A DNA stretch of 64,000 bases from Prostheceraeus crozeri (GCA_907163375.1 CAJQUW010008928.1:62001-126000), one strand, 5' to 3'. Shown: positions 46,520-54,989, counted from the first letter of the stretch. The notes: generated by a model not told the origin, from the sequence alone. Numbers and translations are program-made.

Positions 46520-47723
46520 TAGATGAAAGATGTCGGCACGACGCATCCAAGAGTTCATACTTGAAGGATAACCAGTCCATTTAACAAGACACCATTCTTC
46601 ACCTTGCCGTTTTTTACATCGAATGATTTTCTCTACCAAATATGTTTCACTTTCAGTGACTACCTCAATCTCATCGCGTAAAAGCTACCCTCAATTTCTT
46701 CATTATCGTAATCTTTCAACTTGTAGGTGGTCGGAGAGTCTTTTTGATTAATCCTTGATACTGTAAATACCTCCTCTGTCCAATTCGGAAGGTACCCTTT
46801 AGCAAAAACACTTTTCACTTTTGAGATACGAACTTTATCGCCAAATTCACATCACTTTTCACATGAGTGCGTTTACGTTGGAATGATTCGCGCACTTTAT
46901 CTACATTGTCAGCATTTACATCTACTGGTCTGAGTCCAATAGAACGATGGATAGAGTGATTGTAGGCATGGAGTGTATCTTGTAGAACCTTTGTCCAATT
47001 TTGTGTCAAGTTGGCAGTAAAATGTCGCCACAAGCGATTTTTTAATGTGCGATTAAAACGTTCAACGAGTGCAGCTTTATAAGCGCTCTTTACACTAAAC
47101 AACTCAATGTCATGCCTCTCAAATAATCTTGTCACATGCTGATTTTCAAACTCTTTTCCTTGATCACTCTGAATTCTTTTTGGAATCCGACCTTCTCGAA
47201 AAATTGTTTGGAATGCTTTTGCTACTCCTTTCCCTTCTTTAGTTTTTAAAGGTTGAGCCCACGCATAACGCGAGAAAATATCAATGACGGTTAAAATAAA
47301 ATTATTGCCCGAGTTATGTTTTGAAATGGAGGCAACATCACACAAATCTGCTTGCCACTGTTCATCGATGTCATGAACAATATAATGGAGGGTGCGGTAC
47401 TTCTTTTTCGCTTGTTTGTGGAGTGTATAGGTAGCCTGACCCTTTAACCATCGTTTCACTTGTGATTGTGGAAGACCACTCGCTTTTGATAATTTCTTGA
47501 TAGATGCAAATCCTGCCGGATGTTTTACATCATAATAGATTGACTTCAAGCGTTCAGTCGATGACGGCTGACTCTTTTTCCTCCTTCTCATCTTTTTGTT
47601 TTCTTGCCTTTCTACATTTACAACAACTGCAGCATTTAGCTTTAGCGGTTTTGCGATCGTGTTCACATTGCTTAGGGGTTTCATTATGAGAGCTGGCGCA
47701 GCAAGTGCAAGTGACAACGACAT
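46520..47723 (-). pseudogene. retroviral-type integrase, Polinton (fossil, not whole)
   Basis: An HTH-like N-terminal part (KKLSKASGLPQSQVKRWLKGQ) is followed by the RNase H-fold core: QWQADLCDV and ILTVIDIFSRYAWAQPL (first Asp), RIQSDQGKEF (second Asp), and KAALVERFNRTLKNRLW (Glu), the DDE arrangement of Polinton c-integrases. The chromo/SH3-like end lies in 46520-46830. The enzyme inserts element DNA with 6-bp duplications, as seen here. The copy does not look whole. Confidence 0.9.
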
Positions 47724-47769
47724 TCACCTCTGGCGGCTCATTACATGGCAAGCAACACATCTGCTTCAT
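47554..47769 (-). CDS. Cys-rich small protein overlapping integrase start, Polinton (fossil)
   Basis: 71 aa with 12 cysteines in CCLPC, CTCC and CCSCCKC clusters, then a Lys/Glu tail. Its ATG overlaps the stop of the upstream gene (ATGA, 47766-47769), and its last two thirds are read in another frame over the integrase N-terminus. The dense Cys pairs suggest a zinc-binding peptide. No family recognised. Confidence 0.5.
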   Translation of the reverse strand: MKQMCCLPCNEPPEVNVVVTCTCCASSHNETPKQCEHDRKTAKAKCCSCCKCRKARKQKDEKEEKESAVID

Positions 47770-48464
47770 ATTAATAGTCTGAGAACATGTATTTTCCTAG
47801 GAGGAGCTGTTTTACGTTTTCCTTTTACCAGTTTTAGTGGCGATGTAGATCTACGTCGAGTTCTTCCTCTTGTTTGCTTAGTGAGTGTGGGAGGGGATGT
47901 AGCAGGTGACGTCTTAAACCAATTTGTTGGCATTTTCATCGCCTGAAGCATTGGAGTAGTAGCCACTGTTGAATCAAGTTCTTTCAATGTCTCATTATTT
48001 AAAGCAAATTTTGGCACATTATGCTTTTTCAATAGTTTAAGAAAGTATGACCAACCAGGTGGAACATAGCCCTGACGGCGCTTTCTACGTGTCGCATACT
48101 GAATCAAGTCTTCATAACGTGAAGCATCAATCACTTTATTTTCATCTGTAATGATTTCTCCTCTATCATTTACATTGAGATGGGGCTCAATACTATTGAA
48201 AAGAGATATGGCATGTGCGCGAGATGCTAAAGGTGTAGCAGTCGATACAGAGTCACGCATCTTATTCTTCAAGTTTTTCAATTGCTCAACAGTTTCCGAT
48301 TGTAATAATACAGCACGATGTGGATCTTTGATGTGAACATTTTGCTGATAATCTATTTCTTTCCTATACATTTGATTTGCAAGAGGTTGCTTTACTTGCT
48401 GCATGGCAGTCAATTGTACATATTCATCCTGAGGAATAACAATCATGCAAGAATAAGAACTCAT
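47766..48464 (-). CDS. unknown basic-tailed Polinton protein (fossil)
   Basis: 232 aa. N-terminal MIVIPQDEYVQL resembles the start of a protein often found beside ATPases in invertebrate Polintons. The middle holds a predicted helical part and a short PPGWSYFLKLLKKHNVP block. The last 45 residues are very basic with an RGRTRRRSTS patch, as in DNA-binding virion core proteins. It starts within the ATPase stop (ATGA, 48461-48464) and ends within the start of the Cys-rich gene. Role unknown; a core protein is plausible. Confidence 0.6.
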   Translation of the reverse strand: MSSYSCMIVIPQDEYVQLTAMQQVKQPLANQMYRKEIDYQQNVHIKDPHRAVLLQSETVEQLKNLKNKMRDSVSTATPLASRAHAISLFNSIEPHLNVNDRGEIITDENKVIDASRYEDLIQYATRRKRRQGYVPPGWSYFLKLLKKHNVPKFALNNETLKELDSTVATTPMLQAMKMPTNWFKTSPATSPPTLTKQTRGRTRRRSTSPLKLVKGKRKTAPPRKIHVLRLLI

Positions 48465-49126
48465 AGTTTGTAGATAATCATGGGAGTTTTCAAAATATCA
48501 CTTCGAAATCTAAATTCTTCCGGACACTCTTGCGTAAAGTCAATGAATAAGTAACCGTATGGTTTTTCAGTAGCTGCTTGAAAAATTTCAATTAAGGCTT
48601 TTGATCCTCTGGGTGCAACTTGTCGCGCTAAAATTTCAAATTGACTTTTATCTCGCGGATTCTTGAAAATAGCATAATAGTGTGTATTCAGGTTTCGTGT
48701 ACGAGCTTCTTTTCCATCAGGAAACAAATTTTGTGTAATATAGATGATAAAACACCTTTTATGGTGTGCTGCGCGAGTGAACATATCTGTAACATCTTTT
48801 GAATTCTTACTTTCTTTTAATAAATCATCCAATACAACAACATCATTAGACTGAAGTTTATCCACTGGAATAATTCCTTCATGTCGAATAAAGTTGCGAC
48901 TTTGCAATTCCTGAAACAGCGACGGTTGATAAATACCATAACACCAAATCACTCGATTGATAGGTTCCTTAAACAACTCCCTTCTTTTATCCAATAAATT
49001 CAGCGTGAAAACAGTTTTACCTGCATGAGATGGACCTGATACAGTCAGAACTTTATCACATTGAAGTCTGAAATCCATTTTATTACTTTGAGACTCAACA
49101 TTTGCATAATTAACGCTTAGAGCCAA
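48461..49126 (-). CDS. FtsK/HerA-type packaging ATPase, Polinton (fossil)
   Basis: About 205-221 aa. Walker A is GPSHAGKT (residues about 31-38 from 49126), Walker B is VVVLDDLL, followed by AAHHKRCFIIYITQN, a sensor-like block, and a conserved PYGYLFIDFTQ end. This is the Polinton/adenovirus-like genome packaging ATPase. The better start may be the ATG at 49078 (KMDFRLQ): a TATGCAAA motif lies 22 bp before it and inside the longer version. Frame open. Confidence 0.92.
   Translation of the reverse strand: MALSVNYANVESQSNKMDFRLQCDKVLTVSGPSHAGKTVFTLNLLDKRRELFKEPINRVIWCYGIYQPSLFQELQSRNFIRHEGIIPVDKLQSNDVVVLDDLLKESKNSKDVTDMFTRAAHHKRCFIIYITQNLFPDGKEARTRNLNTHYYAIFKNPRDKSQFEILARQVAPRGSKALIEIFQAATEKPYGYLFIDFTQECPEEFRFRSDILKTPMIIYKL
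49101..49108 (-). promoter_or_regulatory. late-type motif TATGCAAA
   Basis: Exact TATGCAAA (then TGTTG), 22 bp before the ATG at 49078 of the ATPase and just after the stop of the basic protein gene. Confidence 0.55.
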
Positions 49127-49466
49127 AGATATTTCCCAATAGGTTGCCCACGGCAGGAGCTATCATTGGAAGTATTGCTGAAAGGAAACCGCCCTTTTGT
49201 GTTAGAGTTTTCCTCTTTCTTTGAAGGGCGACTTTAGGATTGGAGATGAAACGCAATTTCGTAGCATATCGCTTAAGTAACTTTCGTTGTTTTGGCGCTA
49301 ATTTCTTCGTCCTCAACTTCCTCACATGAGAAATAATTTCACAAATGAATTTATCGTTAGCATGTCGTATAGCATTGTATCGCTGATTTGCTTTCATTCG
49401 TCGGAGAGCTTGAATGGCTGAAGAAAACTTTTGACTTTTACGTTTCGTCATTTTACGTTTCGCCAT
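49110..49466 (-). CDS. small basic protein with Gly-Gly-Phe-Leu site, Polinton (fossil)
   Basis: 118 aa. Lys/Arg-rich over residues 1-85 with the block KLAPKQRKLLKRYATKLRF, then a Gly-Gly site (TQKGGFLSAILPMIAPAVGN) and a hydrophobic, amphipathic end. I recognise this layout (KR-rich, then VQKGGFL) from many invertebrate Polintons. Probably a virion protein cut by the element's protease, comparable to membrane-lytic adenovirus pVI; this is inference. TATGCAAA lies 39 bp upstream. A trace of the same end occurs in the old element near 19800. Confidence 0.7.
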   Translation of the reverse strand: MAKRKMTKRKSQKFSSAIQALRRMKANQRYNAIRHANDKFICEIISHVRKLRTKKLAPKQRKLLKRYATKLRFISNPKVALQRKRKTLTQKGGFLSAILPMIAPAVGNLLGNIFGSKR

Positions 49467-49505
49467 TTTCCGTGTTAGTCTTTTCTAAAACCTATCTTTA
49501 CCACA

Positions 49506-49513
49506 TTTGCATA
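49506..49513 (-). promoter_or_regulatory. late-type motif TATGCAAA
   Basis: Exact TATGCAAA (then TGTGG), 39 bp before the ATG at 49466. Confidence 0.55.
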
Positions 49514-49517
49514 GGTA

Positions 49518-49847
49518 CTAACTATTGCGACATAAGTGACACTCGAAATGAGCAATATCACAGTGGTTACATTGGCAAAGTTGAATGCAATTACGTATGA
49601 AACAGCGTTGACAAAAAGCATGCTTACATCTCTTGAAGATGCGCTTTTCATTTCCATCCTTTAGCTTACATACATCGCAACACATAGTTTCACCGTTACT
49701 GATGTCTATAGCAAGTCTTTTTGAAGATATGAATTTGCTAGCCTTTTCTAAATAATAGACGCATGTACAGAAGGAATATACTTCGAGAGTGAGCAGGCAT
49801 AGCTCGAAAACCAGTTGTGCTACAATCAAGTACCACTGCGTTTTCAA
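49518..49847 (-). CDS. RING-like zinc protein 1, Polinton (fossil)
   Basis: The C-terminal half (about residues 55-107) has CDVC, then CKHAFCQRC, CIQLC, CNHC and CHLC: a RING-like or ZZ-like double zinc pattern. The first half is hydrophobic and its frame has no ATG at the left border, so the true start may be the ATG before the zinc part (about 49685) or an upstream exon. RING proteins often act as ubiquitin ligases; here that is only a suggestion. It abuts the PolB N-domain paralogue. Confidence 0.5.
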   Translation of the reverse strand: MKTQWYLIVAQLVFELCLLTLEVYSFCTCVYYLEKASKFISSKRLAIDISNGETMCCDVCKLKDGNEKRIFKRCKHAFCQRCFIRNCIQLCQCNHCDIAHFECHLCRNS

Positions 49848-50254
49848 TTTTTCTTTATGGAAAGTTGAATGTGAATATCTGAAATCGCTTCAATCACTAG
49901 ACTGCTACCATGATGGTTAAATGCGTTAAGACGTTCAGCAATTTTTATCATATGTCTTTTAAAAAATTCTTGGGGGTGATCTACCACTTCCATTGAATAA
50001 GAAGCAAAATGGAAAGAGCGACTTTCCACCTCTTCCTTTCCAAAATGACTAAACTTAATTTTCGCAACTAATCGCGCCATGATAATGCTATCAGAGAATG
50101 TATTCATTAACTCTAGAAATAGAGTGCTAGCATCATCAACCACTGCTTCGATGTCGGTCTCATCTTTATGAAATTTTATCACATAATCTTGAACAGCTCC
50201 TTTTAAACTTTGCCTATGAAAACGTAATGTTCCGCAGTCGTTTGAGAAAGACAT
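49844..50254 (-). CDS. free-standing paralogue of PolB N-domain, Polinton (fossil)
   Basis: 136 aa. Its order of blocks (VQDYVIKFHKDE...LFLELMN...ARLVAKIKFSHFG...EVVDHPQEFFKRHMIKIAERLNAFNHHGS) follows the domain between the fingers and the exonuclease in PolB (VRNYQMDSSE...MKALIYLKIKYVKID...EVVDCESWINFHIQGLKLNIDKFNERDS). The match is by eye at low identity, but the periodicity and landmarks EVVD, AERLNAF/NIDKFNER agree. It may be a partner or primer-related protein. Starts at a good ATG (50254). Confidence 0.55.
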   Translation of the reverse strand: MSFSNDCGTLRFHRQSLKGAVQDYVIKFHKDETDIEAVVDDASTLFLELMNTFSDSIIMARLVAKIKFSHFGKEEVESRSFHFASYSMEVVDHPQEFFKRHMIKIAERLNAFNHHGSSLVIEAISDIHIQLSIKKN

Positions 50255-50341
50255 GATCGCCCTTTATCTAACCCATCCATTGCATGAAAACAACAACTCT
50301 TCTCATAGTAACATTTATTGAATAACGGTAACAAGCATGCA

Positions 50342-50872
50342 TTATAAATCAATGGTTTGAAAGAGATAAAATAGATACAGCTGGTAACTATCATACAGCG
50401 AGCAATGATAACCATACAGGACTTTGGCAGTGTTGAGGTAAGGAGGAAAGAAGCATTGGTTATGAACGTAGCTACTACAACGAACAGACAAAATAGGAAC
50501 ACACAAATCCTTAAAACGTTTCGTGACTTCATGATAATGTTGATTCACTCTAGTATCCCAAGGTGGGAGCAAAATATCATCAATGATTAGATTGGGAAAT
50601 ACTTTCCTCTCCTTACCAGGATTATTACAAAAGATGCGTATAACATTGAAAGCAGCTAACCATCGTTTAAAGTCAATAAGAAGAGCACTCTCACAAGAAA
50701 AGCCATAGTCTTGCAAATATTTCAGATTAAGTCCATGAATGTGTTTTCTCGCCCATTGATCAACATTGGGATCGCAGTTGGCATGTTGATGATAGACACT
50801 AACAATCTGATATGTCCAATTGTTCATAGCAATAGCACTGAGCTCCTGTACAGGTTCACCCTCACAATCCAT
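50342..50872 (-). CDS. DEDD exonuclease-like protein, Polinton (fossil)
   Basis: 176 aa. Opens DCEGEPVQELSAI, where the Asp and Glu (residues 2 and 4) fit the first metal-binding motif of DEDD 3'-5' exonucleases. Then ARKHIHGLNLKYL, FCNNPGKERKVFPNL, LPPWDTRVNQ, and near the end YHCSLYDSYQLYLFYL, resembling the His-x4-Asp motif. I recognise this as a recurrent invertebrate Polinton protein. The start so close to motif 1 leaves room for an upstream exon. Possible role: proofreading or end processing. Confidence 0.6.
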   Translation of the reverse strand: MDCEGEPVQELSAIAMNNWTYQIVSVYHQHANCDPNVDQWARKHIHGLNLKYLQDYGFSCESALLIDFKRWLAAFNVIRIFCNNPGKERKVFPNLIIDDILLPPWDTRVNQHYHEVTKRFKDLCVPILSVRCSSYVHNQCFFPPYLNTAKVLYGYHCSLYDSYQLYLFYLFQTIDL

Positions 50873-50923
50873 AAAAATGATGATAGAAGCCTCAAACGGA
50901 AATTACACATCTAAGGAAGCGTT

Positions 50924-51172
50924 CTATAACATATTACAAAATGAAGAATTACATCGATGCTTTTCACGACAAAATACACAAATGATATGATGGCAACGAA
51001 GAAGTAAAATGTATCTAATAAGACCACGTCTACGACACTCAAAGCACATAAGCGAATTGTCATAGGGTAGAGTTAGGAAAGGGCTAGTAATTCTCCTTCT
51101 TTGATTTGCGTTTTGATGTAGCATTCTTCTCCGACTTGCGCTTCGTACCACTGCTCTTAAGGATTTGATCAA
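50924..51172 (-). CDS. RING-like zinc protein 2, Polinton (fossil)
   Basis: Last 40 residues hold CFEC, then LRCHHIICVFC, HRC and FC, again a RING-like spacing. It overlaps the 3' end of the right-end gene in another frame and lacks an ATG at its left border, so the extent is uncertain. Confidence 0.4.
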   Translation of the reverse strand: MIKSLRAVVRSASRRRMLHQNANQRRRITSPFLTLPYDNSLMCFECRRRGLIRYILLLRCHHIICVFCREKHRCNSSFCNML

Positions 51173-51859
51173 TTATGTCGTCCACGTTGGGTGGTTTTGG
51201 AATATATAGGATGGATTCCATATGCATGGAGAGAGAGGCTATTTTATTATCCTTGTGTCGACCATAATATAGCCCATTCACTTTGAAAAGGATATCCCAA
51301 GTACCTTCTCCGAGCTCATCACATCTGATGGCTATTGATTGATCTCCCTCCTTCTTATAGTAAGTACACCAATGTGATACCGGTAGGCAAATGTGATTAC
51401 CATCCCAAATCTTTCTATAGGGAGTATCCTTGTCATCTCTAGCCTTCCACTCTTGAGCAAGAGGAGTAGGAATGTCCATATTTAATGTCACATACTCCTC
51501 AATAATATCAAGTTGGTGGCGAATGTACGGACTCACGGGGATCAGTATGTAGTCCCCATACTGATTGCGCATTATCTTGACATCCGTGGAAGGGAGCATT
51601 CCCGTTTGGAGTACTACGCTATGATCGTCATAACGCAAGACTTGTTTAAATTTACGCTGTAGCGGTGTAGGATTATGTACCTTGGTTGTTTCTTCCACTG
51701 GCCTCAGTTGTAGATGATCTGACCGTAGCGAACCTTGTAACGTTTGACCGCCATTTTGTCCTACTAGTGCAGCAGATGGAGTAGATGCCTGAAAATGAAA
51801 AAAGATTGTATTAAGTTTACGTTCAAGGGAGGAGAGGGAGGAAAGTAGCGACTTACCAT
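51084..51859 (-). CDS. right-end gene, Polinton, with ATG-only first exon (fossil)
   Basis: The main exon (51788-51084) encodes about 235 aa: a Ser/Gln-rich start, a beta-rich middle (QVLRYDDHSVVLQTGM; DYILIPVSPYIRHQL; DILFKVNGLYYGRH) and a Lys/Ser-rich end (KRKSEKNATSKRKSKK). The predicted first coding exon is just ATG (51857-51859) followed directly by GTAAGT; the acceptor TTTTCAG ends at 51789. PolB starts the same way, and both continue GCATC.AC. A TATA box lies about 100 bp upstream. A relative is seen at 18950-19576 in the old element. Function unknown. Confidence 0.6.
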
Positions 51860-51956
51860 TTTAGTTGGATAATAGAACAGGGAACTAGAGAGAGAAAATG
51901 TGCGTCCGTCACTCGTATGATTCAACGATGGAATGATTCTCACTGTGGAAGGCTCG

Positions 51957-51965
51957 CTATTTATA
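51957..51965 (-). promoter_or_regulatory. TATA box of right-end gene
   Basis: TATAAATAG on the minus strand just inside the right inverted repeat, mirroring the left-end TATA box at 31957. Confidence 0.6.
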
Positions 51966-52023
51966 CAGAAATGCTTGATTCTCATTGGATGATGATCCTC
52001 ATTGGACAATAACATCAAGCTGA

Positions 52024-52831
52024 TTCCAAATCTGGCCTCCGTTTTCCAATCCGATGCTTCGTTTTGAAGCTAGAGTCCAAAACGTCCCAAATTCTAACTC
52101 TGTCGTTTTTCGCCAATGTCCCAAAATCTTAAATGGCGTCTCACATCTAAACGAAGACAGATAGGAACAAGCCGATTCTTTCAGTGAATTTGTCTCACTC
52201 TTAGCTTTCAAACGAGCTATCGCACGACAAAATCCGTCCACTGGAAGCCAAAATCGAAGCAAGCTTTCCAGAGGGGGGGGGGAGGTCAGCAAAATTTTTT
52301 CTCTCCGATTGACTTGAAACTCACCATTCAGATAGAGAATTTCACGCTGAATCCGAATCTGGCCTCCGTTTTCCCATCCGATGCTTCGTTTGGGCGCCAC
52401 ACACCAAAACGTCCCAAATTCTAACTCTGTCGTTTTTTCGAAAAATGTTGAAAATTTTTTCTCGCCGATTGACTTCAAATTCACCATACCGATGCGGAAT
52501 TTTACGCTGATCACGAATCTAAAGTCCGTTTCACCATTCCATCACGCCAACCTAGACGGTCGCCCACGTCAACCTAGACGGTCGCCCGCGTCAACCTAGG
52601 CGGTCGGCCACGTCAACCCATACGAGACCAACACATCCGAGTCTCACACTCTGTCGTTTTCGAGGGGGGGGGAGGGGGAGGGGGGGGAGTCAGCGAACAT
52701 GTTGTGAACGTGAACCAACCTGGCCGGCACACCACGACAGACCACAACCTCTGTCGTTCCAGAGGGGGGGGAGGGGGAGGGGGAGGGGGAGGGGGGCGCG
52801 CCGGTCGAGTGTTTGTCACTTGCTTACTACT
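52024..52831 (-). repeat. right terminal inverted repeat of Polinton
   Basis: About 808 bp, ending GCTTACTACT at the duplication CATACC. Matches the outer left repeat plus one inner unit. It has G-rich runs at 52662-52689 and 52762-52796 and three copies of a 22-bp unit (ACGTCAACCTAGACGGTCGC type, about 52547-52612) against two on the left. Confidence 0.94.
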
Positions 52832-53985
52832 CATACCAAAAACACAAGCTGCCTATCAACCAGGAAGAGGAACTATCGAGCAAATATTTGCCTTACAACA
52901 GCTAATTGAGAAATCCATCGAATTCAATAGTCCAGTACATACAGCATTCACAGATTTTGCAAAAGCATTTGACAGCATTAAACTCCCTAGCCTGTGGAAC
53001 CTACTCGACAAAACCAAAATAAATAAGAAATACATTAATCTTCTGAATTCAACGTATGGAAACTCGAAAGCCTTCATCTAAACAGACACCGGAACATCAC
53101 GACATGTAGATATCCACAAAGGTGTAAAACAATGAGATGTTTTGTCTGGCATCCCGTTTTGCTTTGTAATTGCAGCCCTAATCAAATAAACCGAGAGTGA
53201 ATGTCAATCTGGCTACCCAATGGGCGGAAGCCTACTCTCAAATCAAAGTTATTCCAACGATATTACTGCCCTCAGTAACTCACGCTTTGACCTGCAACGC
53301 TTTTTTAGACGTCTTAGTTAAACATGCAGCAGAAGTTGGACTTCTTGTCAATGCATCCAAAGCGAAGTGTATGACAACAGAAAATCTTAATTCCACACTT
53401 CACCTGAACATCTACGGAAAAACAATCGAAGACGTCTCAGAATTCACCTTTCTTGGACTAGGATGTGCTGCCTTCCATAAAAACAAAGCAATACTCACAT
53501 CCAAGCGAATCTCTTGCGACCTCAAGTCAAAACTTCTTACCACCTACATCATGCCCGTTGTTTTGTGCGGCTTAGAATGCATCAACTGGACTTCAGTAAC
53601 TCTCAAGAAACTAACAACCTTCCAAATTTATGATGAGACTCATGACCAACCACAGATTATCAGATCACACACGAATTGAAACTCTCATAAGAATCACCAA
53701 ACTCACACCTATTACATCTACAGTGAAAAGCAAAGTACTAAAACTTTATGGCCACATTAAAAGAACAACCCTGGGAGTAAGCTGAATCTGCTTCGAGGGC
53801 ATGGTGAACGGGAAGAGAAGTAGAGGACGACCAACAAGAAGATGGCGTGACAATGTTTACGAATGGACGGGCCTGGACCTCACAAAACTAAACGCCGCAG
53901 TGAAAGGCCGAGGGATCTGGAGACGGATCTCATTCATTGGTGAGCAATCTGCCGCAGGCGGAGACAGCGGACATTGATGATGACG
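52832..53985 (+). mobile_element. RTE-like LINE, 3' half (split by the younger Polinton)
   Basis: Starts with the second CATACC and resumes the RT frame left at 29611: AAYQPGRGTIEQIFALQQLIEKS, TDFAKAFDSIKLPSLW (first catalytic Asp), GVKQ near 53120, LVKHAAEVGLLVNASKAKCM and FTFLGLG. A C-terminal part with RRWRDNVYEWTGLDL near 53840-53880 is typical of RTE-type LINEs. Several stops and a lost stretch around 53160-53280 (no Tyr-x-Asp-Asp seen) show decay. Confidence 0.88.
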
Positions 53986-54048
53986 ACCTTTCCGTGTTCA
54001 CTTATCGGTATGGTGTTCAGGTAGATGTCTATGTTTACGATATAATTA

Positions 54049-54903
54049 CAGTGGACTCTCGATATAAGAATCACATTGGGAAATTATGTTTTGATTCTTA
54101 TAACAAGATTATTCTTATAATGAGAGTTTTTATTTTATGAGCACTCATGCCTGTTATTTATAGCAATGATGATAGACACATCCGTATTAGTAATCAGTAT
54201 AGATAAATGCTTGCGTAACTATCAAATAAGATGTTTCTTTGTGGTTCCTATTACCCTAATTATACTTTCATACTTCAACAAAACAAGATGACAATAGGTT
54301 CTTTTTCAGTTCAGCTTCAACTTCGTCTAAAAAAGTCATATCTTGCTTTGGGGAAGGCTCTCATTGGTTCGTTTTAGGATTACTTCTCCTATCTTCCTAA
54401 GGGCTGAGATGGGATATAGTCATCTCCACGTCGTGTCATGAATTCTGATGATGTGTTCGGATGACGCAGATTGTCAATTGTAATTGATGGGTATAGTAGG
54501 ATAACAGTTGGTGGGGATTTCAGTGGATTTCATCTTCTCAAGTTTAATCGTGACATCTTGACGGTTTTTCTGACGTCCATTGGCAAATATAATCAATAAA
54601 AAGTAGGACTGCGCCATTGGTGAGTATTTCAGCCAATGACAGTTTAAGTGTCATTCACTGATTCTTATTACGAAAATGTGTCCTTGTTTATTCTTATAAC
54701 GAGTGCAAAATACATAGTATTTCATACTAATTTGTTGAATAACTATTTAGACATTGATTCTTATAACGAAAGTGACATGATCATTATTCTTATAACGAGC
54801 GGAAAACTTAAAACGTTGTATAGAAACGTTTCGGGAAAATGGATTTGATTCTAATAACGAGTTTATTCTTATAGCAAGTGATTCTTAAAACGAGAGTTCA
54901 CTG
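54049..54903. mobile_element. pogo-like miniature DNA transposon
   Basis: An 855-bp element flanked by TA (54047-54048, 54904-54905). Ends are inverted repeats (left CAGTGGACTCTCGATATAAG, right complement CAGTGAACTCTCGTTTTAAG). Phrases of the type GATTCTTATAACGAG recur at least seven times near both ends as sub-terminal repeats. It encodes no transposase. The CAGTGAACTCTCGTTATAA-type end is common in animal pogo/Tigger-group elements. Confidence 0.85.
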
Positions 54904-54989
54904 TACCTATATGAGTTGTTGGTTCGACTGAGGTTCAGAGGAAAATAGCTGCATTATGCCACTGATAATGAAGTGGTTCGGTGAGAATC

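Larger units (their letters stand above)
29612..52831. mobile_element. younger, nearly complete Polinton/Maverick (fossil)
   Basis: A 23,220-bp element with AGT...ACT ends, long terminal inverted repeats and a perfect 6-bp duplication CATACC. It contains the diagnostic Polinton set (PolB, integrase, adenovirus-type protease, packaging ATPase, major capsid and other virion proteins) plus TBP-like, PC4-like, RING-like and exonuclease-like genes. Plus-strand genes occupy 33.0-39.6 and 43.0-44.2 kb; minus-strand genes fill the rest. Most frames are long, but roughly four to six breaks are apparent, so this copy is treated as a fossil of fairly recent age. It interrupts an RTE-like LINE and is therefore younger than that copy. 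Confidence 0.96.
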
